Below are positions 31,076 to 40,076 of a stretch of DNA of 50,284 nt, in pieces. The position numbers were made by a program, and so were the translations under genes. The notes beneath the pieces were generated by a model, which was given only the letters and a program-made list of their open reading frames with translations, made no database searches and was not told the DNA's origin. The number at the start of each line of letters is the position of its first letter. Position 1 is the stretch's first letter. Source of the stretch: Nonomuraea spiralis (GTDB taxonomy: Bacteria; Actinomycetota; Actinomycetes; Streptosporangiales; Streptosporangiaceae); the NCBI RefSeq assembly GCF_014648435.1, contig NZ_BMRC01000051.1:1-50284 (forward strand), written 5' to 3'.

Positions 31076-31692
31076 GCGACTACATCCGCGAAGGGGCCGA
31101 GATCTACCGGCGCTCGTTCGCGACCATCCGCGCCGAGACCGACCTCACGGGCATGCCACCCGAGGTGGCCCAGGTGGCGGTACGCGTGATCCACGCGTGC
31201 GGCATGACCGACCTCGTCACCGATCTGGCCTGGTCCCCGCAGGTGGTCGTGCGTGCCCGGGAGGCGCTGCGCGGCGGCGCGCCCGTGTTGTGCGACGCCA
31301 TGATGGTCGCCTCGGGCGTGACCAGAGGCAGGCTGCCCGCCGGGAACGAGGTCCTGTGCACGCTGGGCGATCCGCGCGTGCCGGAGCTGGCCGAACGTCT
31401 CGGCACCACCCGCAGCGCCGCCGCCCTGGAGCTGTGGCGCGACCGCCTGGAAGGCGCGGTGGTGGCGATCGGCAACGCGCCGACCGCCCTGTTCCGGCTG
31501 CTGGAGCTGGTGGCCGAGGGCGCGGGACGCCCCGCGGCCGTGCTCGGCATCCCGGTCGGCTTCATCGGCGCGGCCGAGTCCAAGCAGGCGCTGGCGGACA
31601 GCGACCTGGAGTACCTGGTGGTGCACGGCCGTCGTGGCGGCAGTGCGATGACGGCTGCGGCGGTCAACGCCATCGCGAGCGAGACGGAGTGA
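31072..31692 (+). CDS. cobH: Precorrin-8X methylmutase
   Basis: 206 residues. YIREGAEIYRRSFATIRAET contains the conserved region near the catalytic His loop, and VIHACGMTD, LCDAMMVASGVTRGRLP, AIGNAPTALFRLLEL, GIPVGFIGAAESKQAL and VHGRRGGSAMTAAAVNA follow in the usual order. It moves the C-11 methyl to C-12 to give hydrogenobyrinate. GTG 31072 overlaps cobG; cobIJ follows after five bases. Confidence 0.93.
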   Translation: MSDYIREGAEIYRRSFATIRAETDLTGMPPEVAQVAVRVIHACGMTDLVTDLAWSPQVVVRAREALRGGAPVLCDAMMVASGVTRGRLPAGNEVLCTLGDPRVPELAERLGTTRSAAALELWRDRLEGAVVAIGNAPTALFRLLELVAEGAGRPAAVLGIPVGFIGAAESKQALADSDLEYLVVHGRRGGSAMTAAAVNAIASETE

Positions 31693-31697
31693 CGAGG

Positions 31698-33176
31698 ATG
31701 ACAGGACGCCTGTACGGGGTCGGCCTCGGTCCCGGCGACCCGGAGCTGGTCACGGTCAGGACGGCCCGGCTGATCGGCGAGGCCGACGTGATCGCCTACC
31801 ACGCCGCCCGGCACGGCCGCAGCATCGCCCGTTCGATCGCGCTGCCGTACATGCGCGAGGGGCAGATCGAGGAGCTGCTGCTCTACCCGCTGACCACGGA
31901 GACCGCCGACCACCCGGGCGGCTACCAGGGGGCGCTCGACGACTTCTACGCCGACTGCGCCGAACGCCTGGCCGCCCACCTGGACGCGGGCCGCACGGTG
32001 GTCGTGCTGGCGGAGGGCGACCCGCTGTTCTACGGCTCCTACATGCACATGCACAAGCGCCTCGCCCACCGCTATCCGACCGAGGTCGTACCGGGGGTCA
32101 CCTCGGTCAGCGCCGCCGCCGCCGTGCTCGGGCGTCCGCTGGTGGAGCGGGACGAGGTGCTGACCGTGCTGCCCGGCACGCTGCCCGCCGAGGCGCTGGC
32201 CGAGCGGCTGCGCGACACCGACTCCGCCGCCGTGCTCAAACTGGGCCGCACGTTCGAGAAGGTGCGTGACGCGCTGGCCGAGGCCGGGCGGCTCGACGAC
32301 GCCTGGTACGTCGAGCGCGCCACCATGGGCGCCGAGCGGGTCGCGCCGCTCAAGGACGTGGACCCGGCCGGCGTCCCGTACTTCTCGCTGGCCCTGCTCA
32401 CCAGCCCGGCCGAGCGCACCTTCGTCCCCGAACGCCCGGAGCCGGAGGGGGCCGGCGAGGTGGTCGTGGTCGGGCTGGGCCCGGCCGGGCGGCCGTGGCT
32501 GACGCCGGAGGCGCAGGAGGCGCTGGCCGCCGCCACCGACCTCGTCGGGTACGGCCCCTACGTTGACCGCGTGGCCCCGAACCCCCGCCAGCGCCGCCAC
32601 CGCACCGACAACAGGGTGGAGGCCGAACGCGCCAGGCACGCCCTTGAGCTGGCCCGGGACGGGGCCCGCGTGGCGGTCGTGTCGTCCGGCGACCCGGGCG
32701 TGTTCGCCATGGCCAGCGCCGTGCTCGAAGCCGCCGCCGACTTCCCGGACGTGCCGGTGCGGATCGTGCCGGGACTGACCGCCGCCCAGGCGGTGGCGGC
32801 CAGGGCGGGCGCGCCACTCGGTCACGACTACTGCGTGTTGTCGCTGTCCGACCTGCTCAAGCCGTGGGAGGTGGTGGCCGACCGGCTGTCCGCCGCCGCG
32901 CGGGCCGACCTGGTGCTGGCGATCTACAACCCGGCCTCGCGCAGCCGTACGTGGCAGGTCGCCGCCGCCCGGGACGTGCTGCTGGAGCACCGTACGCCGG
33001 ACACCCCCGTGGTGATCGGCCGCGACGTCGGCGGCCCGGAGGAGAGCGTCACGGTCACCACGCTCGGCGAGCTGGACCCCGGCCAGGTGGACATGCGCTG
33101 CCTGCTGATCATCGGCTCGTCCACGACCCGGGCCACCGAAGACGGCGTCGTCTACACCCCGCGCCGCTACCCCTGA
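31698..33176 (+). CDS. cobIJ: Fused precorrin-2 C20- and precorrin-3B C17-methyltransferase
   Basis: 492 residues in two SAM-dependent methyltransferase domains. CobI part, residues 1 to about 240: LYGVGLGPGDPELVTVRTAR, VVVLAEGDPLFYGSYMHMHK and VVPGVTSVSAAAAVLGRPLV. CobJ part from about residue 250: EVVVVGLGPAGRPWLTPEAQ, GYGPYVDRV, VVSSGDPGVFAMASAVLEAA, YNPASRSRTWQ and IGRDVGG. The fusion of these non-consecutive steps (separated by CobG) is common in actinomycetes. ATG 31698 follows GACGAGG. It meets cobK tail to tail with a 10-base overlap. Confidence 0.93.
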   Translation: MTGRLYGVGLGPGDPELVTVRTARLIGEADVIAYHAARHGRSIARSIALPYMREGQIEELLLYPLTTETADHPGGYQGALDDFYADCAERLAAHLDAGRTVVVLAEGDPLFYGSYMHMHKRLAHRYPTEVVPGVTSVSAAAAVLGRPLVERDEVLTVLPGTLPAEALAERLRDTDSAAVLKLGRTFEKVRDALAEAGRLDDAWYVERATMGAERVAPLKDVDPAGVPYFSLALLTSPAERTFVPERPEPEGAGEVVVVGLGPAGRPWLTPEAQEALAAATDLVGYGPYVDRVAPNPRQRRHRTDNRVEAERARHALELARDGARVAVVSSGDPGVFAMASAVLEAAADFPDVPVRIVPGLTAAQAVAARAGAPLGHDYCVLSLSDLLKPWEVVADRLSAAARADLVLAIYNPASRSRTWQVAAARDVLLEHRTPDTPVVIGRDVGGPEESVTVTTLGELDPGQVDMRCLLIIGSSTTRATEDGVVYTPRRYP

Positions 33177-33922
33177 ACCCAGGCCACCGCCGCCGCCACG
33201 CTGTCCGTCGCCCGGACGCCCACGGGCAGCGGCGGCCGGTCCACCATGATCACTGGCAGGCCGAGCTCACGCGCCGCGTCGAGCTTGGCCATGGTCATGC
33301 TCCCGCCACTGTCCTTGGTCACCAGCACGTCGAGGCGGTGCTCCCGGATCAGGGCGCGCTCACCCTCGACGGTGTACGGTCCACGGTCGAGCAGGACGTG
33401 CACGTTCGCCGGCACCGGCCCTTCCGGCGGGTCCACCGACCTGGCCAGCAACCACACGCCCGGCAGCGGTGCGAACACCGGCAGGCTGCGGCGGCCGGTA
33501 GTGAGGAAGATCCGGCTCTCACGGCCGGCCACGCCCCACCGGGTCGTGGCCAGCAGCCCGGCCGCCGCCTGGAGTGAGCCGACCCGCAGCCACGCATCGC
33601 CCGGCCCCTCCCGCCACCCCGGACGCCGCAGCACCAGCAGCGGCACCCCGGTCGCCGACGAGGCCGCGACCCCCGAGGCGGTCATCCGCTCCGCGAACGG
33701 ATGCGTGGCGTCGATCAGCACGTCGATGCGCTCCTTCAGCAGCCACGCGGCCAGGCCCGACGGCCCGCCGAACCCGCCTTCCCGTACCTCGCCCACGGGA
33801 AGCCGCGGGTTGTTCACCCGCCCCGCCAGCGACGACACCACGCGCAGCCCGGGATCGGCGGCCAGCTGGGCGGCCAGAGCCCGCGCCTCCGCGGTTCCGC
33901 CGAGGATCAGGACCCGTCGCAC
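33167..33922 (-). CDS. cobK: Precorrin-6A reductase
   Basis: 251 residues with a Rossmann-like start VLILGGTAEARALAAQLAAD, then SSLAGRVNNPRLPVGEVREG and GGFGG, IDATHPFAERMTASGVAA and LVTKDSGGSMTMAKLDAARE, all in the positions expected for CobK/CbiJ. It uses NADPH to reduce the corrin macrocycle. Start GTG 33922 lies inside the end of cobM (16-base overlap), so the two are coupled. Confidence 0.92.
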   Translation of the reverse strand: MRRVLILGGTAEARALAAQLAADPGLRVVSSLAGRVNNPRLPVGEVREGGFGGPSGLAAWLLKERIDVLIDATHPFAERMTASGVAASSATGVPLLVLRRPGWREGPGDAWLRVGSLQAAAGLLATTRWGVAGRESRIFLTTGRRSLPVFAPLPGVWLLARSVDPPEGPVPANVHVLLDRGPYTVEGERALIREHRLDVLVTKDSGGSMTMAKLDAARELGLPVIMVDRPPLPVGVRATDSVAAAVAWVQG

Positions 33923-34662
33923 GCCCGCTCCCTCGCCGCGCTGTAGAGATGGCTGTCGGGGAACTGCGTCGCCGACAGCACCCGCCCGACGACGATCACG
34001 GCCGTCCGCCGGATCCCGGCCTCGTGGACCTGCCCGGCGATGTCGGCCAGTGTCCCGCGCAGGATCAGCTCGTCGGCCCGGCTCGCCCGCGCCACCACGG
34101 CCACCGGGCAGTCCGGGCCGTAGGAGGGCAGCAGCTCGGCCACCACCGCGTCGATCCGCTGCACGGCCAGGTGCAGCACCATCGTGGCCCGGCTCGCGCC
34201 GAGCGTGCCGAGGTCCTCGCCGTCCGGCATGGGGGTGGCGCGGACGGAGGTACGCGTCAGGATGACCGTCTGGCCGACACCGGGCACGGTCAGCTCCCGG
34301 CCCAGCGCGGCCGCCGCGGCCGCGAACGCCGGAACACCCGGCACCACCTCGTACGGCACCCCGAGCCCGTCCAGCCTGCGCATCTGCTCGGCCACCGCGC
34401 TGAACACCGACGGGTCACCCGAGTGCAGCCGGGTGACGTCGAGACCGTCACGGTGCGCGGCGGCCAGCTCGGCGACGATCTCGTCGAGTGTCAGGGCGGC
34501 CGTGTCCACCAGCCTGGCCCCCGGTGGGCAGGCGTCCAGCAGCTCGCGCGGCACCAGCGACCCGGCGTACAGGCAGACCGGCGACGACTCCAGCCGCCGC
34601 AGGCCGCGCAGAGTGATCAGATCGGCGGCCCCGGGACCGGCTCCGACGAAGTACACGGTCAC
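33907..34662 (-). CDS. cobM: Precorrin-4 C11-methyltransferase
   Basis: 251 residues: VYFVGAGPGAADLITLRGLR, CLYAGSLVPRELLDACPPGA, RLHSGDPSVFSAVAEQMRRL, PYEVVPGVPAFAAAAAALGR and LTVPGVGQTVILTRTSVRAT identify CobM/CbiF. Start GTG 34662 has GGAAGGA six bases upstream; a second GTG follows two codons later. GTGA overlap with cobL and a 16-base overlap with cobK show the operon cobL-cobM-cobK. Confidence 0.93.
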   Translation of the reverse strand: MTVYFVGAGPGAADLITLRGLRRLESSPVCLYAGSLVPRELLDACPPGARLVDTAALTLDEIVAELAAAHRDGLDVTRLHSGDPSVFSAVAEQMRRLDGLGVPYEVVPGVPAFAAAAAALGRELTVPGVGQTVILTRTSVRATPMPDGEDLGTLGASRATMVLHLAVQRIDAVVAELLPSYGPDCPVAVVARASRADELILRGTLADIAGQVHEAGIRRTAVIVVGRVLSATQFPDSHLYSAARERACDGS

Positions 34663-35867
34663 GGTGAGTCCTTCCTGATGATCGACCACACGGTCACCGG
34701 CATCGCCGCCCGCCATCCGGTGAACCCGCCGACCGGCGACGCCCGCTGGACGCTCAGGCGCACCAGGTCGCCGCCGAGCCTGCCGTACCAGTGGGCGAGG
34801 ACGGCCTCGGACTCCAGGGTGACGGCGTTCACCACCAGCCGGCCGCCGGGGCGCAGCGCCGACCAGCAACGTTCCAGCAGGCCGGGGGCGGTCGCGCCGC
34901 CGCCGACGAACACCGCGTCCGGCTCGGGCAGCCCGTCCAGCGCCCCCGGAGCCTTGCCCTCGACCACGCGCATCGACGGCACGCCGAGCCGCTCGGCGTT
35001 GCGCCGGACGGCGGCGGCCCGGTCGCCCCTGCTCTCGATCGCCACGGCCGCGCACGACGGGTGGCTGCGCATCCACTCGACGGCGATGCTGCCCGCCCCC
35101 GCGCCGACGTCCCACAGCAGCTCGCCGGGCATCGGGGCCAGGCGGGACAGGCTGACGGCGCGGACCTCCCGCTTGGTGAGCTGCCCGTCGTGCTCGAACG
35201 CGCCGTCCGGCAGCCCCGGCACTCTGGCCAGGGGCTCGGCGTCCCGGGCGAGGGCGCACTCGACGGCGATCACGTGCAGCGGGGACACCTCGCCTATCAT
35301 CCAGCCCTCCGCCGTTCCCCGCTGCCCGGACTCCTCGGGGGCGCCCAGGTCGGACAGCACCGTCATCGGGCTCGGGCCGTACCCGTGCCCGACAAGCAGC
35401 TCTGCGACCACCGACGGGGAGGTCGGTCCCGAGCCGAGTACGACGACGCGGCGGCCCGGCTGAAGCACCGCGGCCAGGGTCGCGGGCGGGCGGCCCACCA
35501 GACTGACCACGTCCACCTGCTCGACCGGCCAGCCCAGCCGGGCGCAGGCCAGCGACAACGAGGACACGTGCGGCAGCACGAGGACGCGCTCCGCTCCCAG
35601 CAGCCGGACCAGCGTCGAACCGACGCCGTAGAACATGGGATCCCCGCTGGCCAGCACGCACACCTCACGATCCGCGTATCTGTCCATGAGCGCGGGCAGA
35701 GCGGGCAGCAGCGGCGACGGCCAGCTCACGCGTTCGGCGGCCGTCGCAGGCACGAGGTCAAGCTGCCGAATGCTGCCCATGACCACGTCGGCGGCTTCTA
35801 CCGCCCGGCGCGGGCCCGGAGCCAGGCCGTCCCAGCCTTCCGCGCCGATCCCGACGACCGTGATCAT
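34659..35867 (-). CDS. cobL: Precorrin-6Y C5,15-methyltransferase (decarboxylating)
   Basis: 402 residues. The N-terminal CbiE-type domain begins ITVVGIGAEGWDGLAPGPRR and holds VCVLASGDPMFYGVGSTLVR and PHVSSLSLACARLGWPVEQV. The C-terminal CbiT-type domain, from about residue 215, has DGQLTKREVRAVSLSRLAP and the SAM loop LLWDVGAGAGSIAVEWMRS. The fused enzyme methylates C5 and C15 and decarboxylates ring C acetate. It is first in the minus-strand operon; its promoter must lie in the gap to cobF. Confidence 0.93.
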   Translation of the reverse strand: MITVVGIGAEGWDGLAPGPRRAVEAADVVMGSIRQLDLVPATAAERVSWPSPLLPALPALMDRYADREVCVLASGDPMFYGVGSTLVRLLGAERVLVLPHVSSLSLACARLGWPVEQVDVVSLVGRPPATLAAVLQPGRRVVVLGSGPTSPSVVAELLVGHGYGPSPMTVLSDLGAPEESGQRGTAEGWMIGEVSPLHVIAVECALARDAEPLARVPGLPDGAFEHDGQLTKREVRAVSLSRLAPMPGELLWDVGAGAGSIAVEWMRSHPSCAAVAIESRGDRAAAVRRNAERLGVPSMRVVEGKAPGALDGLPEPDAVFVGGGATAPGLLERCWSALRPGGRLVVNAVTLESEAVLAHWYGRLGGDLVRLSVQRASPVGGFTGWRAAMPVTVWSIIRKDSP

Positions 35868-35888
35868 GTGTCACCCAGCACGCGCGTC

Positions 35889-35926
35889 ATCCGGCTCTCC
35901 ACGACAAATCCGGCTCTCCACGACAA
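35889..35926. repeat. 19-base tandem duplication in the cobL-cobF promoter gap
   Basis: ATCCGGCTCTCCACGACAA occurs twice without spacer (35889-35907 and 35908-35926) just upstream of cobL. It is either a recent slippage duplication or a doubled binding site. Confidence 0.7.
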
Positions 35927-36065
35927 CCCGCGAAGGTTCACCCAGGGGTGCCCGCAGCGCCGGAAAGCGGCCAAGGCGTCGCCCTGCTCGGCCAGGTTCA
36001 CGATCCTCCTCTATGGCAAAGTGCGAGCGACATCGTATATCTGCCTATCTGGCAGACTTTGGCGG

Positions 36066-36824
36066 GTGAAACGGCTCCTCGTCATCGGGATCGGCGCAGG
36101 CGACCCCGACCATCTCACCCTGCAGGCGGTCAAGGCCATCGCCGCCACGGACGTGTTCTTCATCGTCGACAAGGGTGAAGTCAAGCACGAGTTGATCCAA
36201 CTCCGGCTCGACCTGATCGCGCAGCACAGTCGGAATCCGTACCGGATCGCCGAGGCCCGCGACCCGGAACGCGATCGCGCAGCCCCCGCCTACACTGCCG
36301 CCGTCGAGGACTGGCGCTCGCGCCGCTCGCTCGCCTGCGAAGCGCTCATCCGCGACGAGCTCGGCGACGGCGAGACCGGCGCGTTCCTGGTGTGGGGCGA
36401 CCCGGCCGTCTACGACAGCACGCTCGCCATCCTCGACGAGATCCTTCGACGCGGGCACGTCGCCTTCGATGTCGAGGTCATCCCCGGCATCAGCAGCGTC
36501 GCCGCCCTCACAGCCCGCCACCGCATCGGCCTCACCCAGGTCGGCCGGCCCACGCACCTCACCACCGGCCGCCGCCTGGCCGAGCAGGGCCCCACCGCCG
36601 ACGACGTGGTCGTCATGCTCGACGCCCACTCGTCCTTCATCGGTCTCGACGACTTCCACATCTATTGGGGCGCCTACCTCGGGACACCTGACGAGATCCT
36701 GGTGTCGGGGCCGGTGCGCGAGGTCGGCGAACGCATCCGACGGCTGCGTGAGGAGGCCCGCGCTCGTAAGGGCTGGATCATGGACACGTACCTGCTACGC
36801 CGAATGCCACCGAGGGACCGCTGA
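36066..36824 (+). CDS. cobF: Precorrin-6A synthase (deacetylating)
   Basis: 252 residues of the SAM-dependent corrin methyltransferase fold: LLVIGIGAGDPDHLTLQAVK, VFFIVDKGEVKHELIQLRLD, FLVWGDPAVYDSTLAILDEI, IPGISSVAALTARHRIGLTQ and HIYWGAYLGTPDEI. CobF methylates C1 and removes the acetyl group, a step specific to the aerobic route. Start GTG 36066 is divergent from cobL. An AT-rich TATATC about 36 bases upstream may be part of the promoter; no riboswitch precedes it. Confidence 0.92.
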   Translation: MKRLLVIGIGAGDPDHLTLQAVKAIAATDVFFIVDKGEVKHELIQLRLDLIAQHSRNPYRIAEARDPERDRAAPAYTAAVEDWRSRRSLACEALIRDELGDGETGAFLVWGDPAVYDSTLAILDEILRRGHVAFDVEVIPGISSVAALTARHRIGLTQVGRPTHLTTGRRLAEQGPTADDVVVMLDAHSSFIGLDDFHIYWGAYLGTPDEILVSGPVREVGERIRRLREEARARKGWIMDTYLLRRMPPRDR

Positions 36825-37483
36825 CCCGACACCGAGGTTCATGGGAGATCGCATTCCCTGGTCCCACCGGTTCGGCCGATCACCTGCACGCGCCCCGAAC
36901 GTCCTTCCGCGCAGGAACGCCGCCCGATCTGGGCGACCGAGTCGATCGCGATGCCTTCGAGGGGAAAGCCGGCCCACCTATCCTGTGGGTGCCGAATACT
37001 CGTCCGTGCAGGTCGCGGGGCGAGGGGTGATCACGCGTTCCCGTCCGGAGAAGCGCAAGGGCTCAACGGAACGGTATGACGATCCGTCGTGTTGCGGCGC
37101 ATGGCCTACCTCGCGATGACGAGCTGAGACGGTCCGCTGTCCCGGAGGTCGGCTGAGCAGAGGTTTCGTGTTGTCGTCCTCGGTCCGGTGGTGATCGTGG
37201 CCGCCGTCCTCGCTCTGCCGGCCGTATTCCTCGCTGGAGAAACGACGATCTCGAAACCGCCAGACCATGGCCGCGCGGAGGAACTCCCCGTGGTCGCGAA
37301 GGGCAAGTGCCGGGTCGCCTTCGGCCAGAGAACGGCCCGGCACCTGTCGTGATCAGATCAACGCCTGCGGCAGGAGGGGACTCGCGAGCGATGGCACCCG
37401 GCTCAACTCGTCGATGCGGCAACGCGTACCGCCGCCGCGGCCGCGAACGCGGAGTCCGGTCAGACATCCCTGGAGCCGGGATG
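36825..37483. other. Intergenic stretch, possible eroded coding DNA
   Basis: About 660 bases between cobF and the IS110 gene. Apart from the short frame at 37188-37352 I find no recognisable gene or strong hairpin. The IS110 element's end should lie at the right margin; this family lacks clear terminal repeats, so its boundary cannot be fixed. Confidence 0.4.
37188..37352 (+). CDS. Possible small membrane or exported peptide (uncertain)
   Basis: A 54-residue frame from GTG 37188: VVIVAAVLALPAVFLAG is a hydrophobic segment followed by ETTISKPPDHGRAEE and a basic tail. It resembles the start of an exported protein, but there is no good ribosome site and no family. It may be the surviving N-terminus of a larger gene damaged when the IS110 element arrived. 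Confidence 0.25.
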   Translation: MVIVAAVLALPAVFLAGETTISKPPDHGRAEELPVVAKGKCRVAFGQRTARHLS

Positions 37484-38716
37484 TCAAGCAGCGAGATCCT
37501 CTTGTCGGTGTGACCAAGCGGTTGCCCGGTCGTAGAGAGTGTGTGTTTTGAGGCAGCCGTGCAGGATGCCGACGAGGCGGTTGCCGACCTGGCGCAGGGC
37601 GGCGTTGTGGCTGAGGTCGCGGGTTTTGAGCTGGTCGTAGTAGGCGCGGACGGCCGGATCGTGCAAGATCGCTGCGCTGGCCTGCATGTGCAGGGCGTCG
37701 ATGAGGCGGTCGTTGTGGATGAACCGGGCATGGACGGACTTGGACCTGCCCGATTGCCGGGTGATCGGTGAGGTCCCGGCGTAGTTCTTGCGGGCCTTGG
37801 CGCTGGCGTAGCGGCCGCGCGCGTCGCCGAACTCCGCGAGCACCCGGGCGCCGAGGATGGCGCCGATACCGGGCTGGCTGAGCAGGATCTCAGCGTCCGA
37901 GTGCCGGCCAAAATGGGCCTCGACCTGCCTTTCAAGGGTGGCGATCTGGGTGTTGAGGGTCTGCAGGACCGCGACGGTCGCCGCCACGGTGGCCGCGTAA
38001 GCGGACGCGACCAGGTCGCTTTGCCCGAGATGCTCGGCGTGTAGTTCGGCCTGGATCGCGGCGGCCTTGGCGCTCTTGTCGCGGTAGCCCTTCAGCGCCG
38101 CGGTGATCTGGGTGACGGTCAGCCGTGCCGCTGCATGCGGGGTGGGGGCTTTGGCCAGCAGGGCGAGCACAGCCGTGCTGGTCAGGCCGAGCGGCTGGTA
38201 GGCCGCGAGCGCGGCGGGGAAGTAGTCCCGCAGTGCCGAGCGCAGCCGCAGCATGTGCCGAGTCCGTTCCCAGATCATCGTCTGATGCGCGCGGGCGACG
38301 ACCTTGACCGCCTCGGCCTCATCGGAGTCGGCGGCGATCTGGCGGAGCTGGTGGCGGCGTGTGCGCACCATGTCGGCCAGCGCGTGCGCGTCGGCCTTGT
38401 CGCTCTTGGCCCCGGAGTTGCCCATCACCTCCCGGTGCCGGGCGGCTTGTTTGGGGTTCACCCCGAACACCCGGTAGCCGGCCGCGACCAGCGCGCGCAC
38501 CCACGGTCCCCGGTCGGTCTCGATGCACACCAGCACCTCGGCCGGTTCGGCGTCCTGGGGCAGGACCGAGGCGACCAGCTCGTGGAAGCGGGCCACCCCC
38601 GCGGCACCCTCGGGCAACCGGGCCCGCTTGACCGCCCGGCCCTGCTCGTCCTGCACCTCCACATCATGGTGGTCCTCGGCCCGGTCATCACCGACGAACA
38701 GCACCCGATCCTCCAA
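37484..38716 (-). mobile_element. IS110-family transposase
   Basis: 410 residues. The N-terminal DEDD domain begins VLFVGDDRAEDHHDVEVQDE and includes VLVCIETDRGPWVRALVAAG and GAKSDKADAHALADMVR. The C-terminal transposase_20 domain has LLSQPGIGAILGARVLAEFG, GRYASAKARKNYAGTSPITR and SGRSKSVHARF with the conserved Ser. The frame is uninterrupted, so the enzyme may be active. It lies next to the truncated end of the sigma-factor gene and may have caused that loss. Recently studied IS110 elements carry a bridge RNA in a non-coding end; here the flanks 38717-38900 or 37350-37480 would be the places to look. Confidence 0.9.
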
Positions 38717-39117
38717 CCCCTCGACGACGCCATCAGGCAGCCCGCAGGAGCCGGTCGACGTGCTAATGGATCAGTACTCACGCCACCAGGGCGGGCACGA
38801 CATCCCATCAGTGATCAAACCCCTGATCACTGGTGAGGGCACGGTCTGACCCCAGGACTCAAACATCGGTCCAGCGGACGGAAGTGCTCACTCACCAGCG
38901 GCTACCAGGTACCGAGTCTGCCCGATCAGCCGACCCGGTACCTCCCATTAGCGGACGGCGATGCGTTGGGTGCGTGAGAAGCGGCCCAGCCCGCGCAGCC
39001 GATCGCTGAGTCCGGCCCCGACCTGCCGGCTGAGCCTGGCCGGCTCGCCTTTGGCGTCGAACAGGCTGAGAGCGAGCCGATCCTCAGGCGGACGACGCGC
39101 GCCGTGATCACGAAGTG
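38717..39117. other. IS110 upstream flank and unidentified fragment
   Basis: 38717-38850 is the upstream flank of the IS110 transposase. From about 39100 to 38948 the minus strand can encode PPEDRLALSLFDAKGEPARL followed by SRQVGAGLSDRLRGLGRFSR, which looks like a protein C-terminus but has no start and no family I recognise. It follows directly on the broken sigma-factor gene. Confidence 0.4.
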
Positions 39118-39802
39118 TCACTGGAGCACCAGATGGCCGGTCACGTCGGCAGCGAGGAGTTCTTCCAGTTCGGCGAGGTCGCCGCTCTGCGCCGCGGCGA
39201 TGAACGTCCGTACGAGGCATCGGTGCGCGGCGACGTTGACCGGCCGGCGTCGCTCGGCGTCGAGGTGTACGTGGGCGCGCAGTACGAGCTGGCGCGCGTG
39301 GTCCGCGCTCAGGTGCAGGACTTCGGAGATTCGGCGGTACGGGTAGTCGAAGGCCTTGCGGAGGAGATAGGTGGCCCGTTCGGCGGGTGTCAGCTTCTCC
39401 AGCAGCAGCCGGATCGCCAGATCGGCCGCCTCATGTCGTTCGGCCGCAGTCTCAGGGCTGACGCCGTGGTCCACGCTCTCCGGGAGCCAGGGGCCGCTGG
39501 ACGTCTCGCGGCGCCTGCGGGCCGACTTGGTGACATTGACGGCGAGCCTGGTGGTGGTCAGCGCGAGAAACGCGGGCGGGCTCAGGACGGCCGATCGGTC
39601 GGCCCGTTCCCAGCGGAGCCACGCCTCCTGCACCACGTCCTCGGCCTCTCCCACGTCGTCGAGGACGCGAAAGGCGATCCCGAAGAGCCGGGACCGTGAG
39701 GTGATGAATGCCGAGACGGCCGTGTCCAACCCCGCTGACCGAACGGTCGTCAGCGGTCTCCGCCGCGCCGTGTCCAGGCGACTCCAACAGGTCGTTCGTC
39801 AT
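39118..39802 (-). pseudogene. SigJ/ECF41-type RNA polymerase sigma factor, frameshifted and truncated
   Basis: The core reads SRLFGIAFRVLDDVGEAEDV and VQEAWLRWERAD (region 2), then LLEKLTPAERATYLLRKAFD and YPYRRISEVLHLSADHARQL (region 4), the pattern of ECF sigma factors with a C-terminal SnoaL-like domain. Two lesions are visible. The ATG at 39802 with an excellent site (AAGGGAG, eight bases away) starts MTNDLLESPGHG in a frame one base off from the core, so a frameshift lies at 39735-39785. The SnoaL domain stops right after SGDLAELEELLAADV, replaced by a short tail and a stop. A TTG at 39729 could still start the core alone. ECF41 factors need the C-terminal domain for normal control. Confidence 0.75.
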
Positions 39803-40016
39803 GGTCCCAGCTCCCTTCGCACGGCATCCAGCGATGCCGGTGCGATCACGGTCGCCTGCCGGACCCCTCCATCGCGCCCTGGGAGACCCTGGTCGACACC
39901 CTGGTTCACGGTCGCGACCGCGACAGGGCCCCGTCAGGAGGCCGGTCACCGTGCCGGGCATCCGGCGTCCGATCCGGGTGACGGAGCCAGCGATTCTGGC
40001 AAGGTTTCGCGGTGTG

Positions 40017-40044
40017 CGTCACAAAGCTTGCGAGCTGTCCGGTC
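40017..40044 (+). promoter_or_regulatory. ECF41-like promoter, site 1 (esterase)
   Basis: CGTCACA, 16 bases, CGGTC. It matches the element found at four other genes in this region, with one change in the first base. It ends 32 bases before the ATG at 40077. Confidence 0.65.
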
Positions 40045-40076
40045 ATTGCTGAATGACACAGCAGAAAGGTGACACC

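Noticed and set aside
36000..36065. A possible third cobalamin riboswitch before cobF
   Set aside because: The gap has no GCCACTG-type core or B12 box and is too short.
36978..37343. A 121-residue minus-strand open frame between cobF and IS110
   Set aside because: No start context, family or coding-like composition; overlapping frames on both strands are equally open.
39452..39802. Reading the ATG 39802 frame as a separate 116-residue gene
   Set aside because: After about 25 residues the product is an Arg/Gly-rich shadow of the sigma core; it is better explained as the true sigma start followed by a frameshift.
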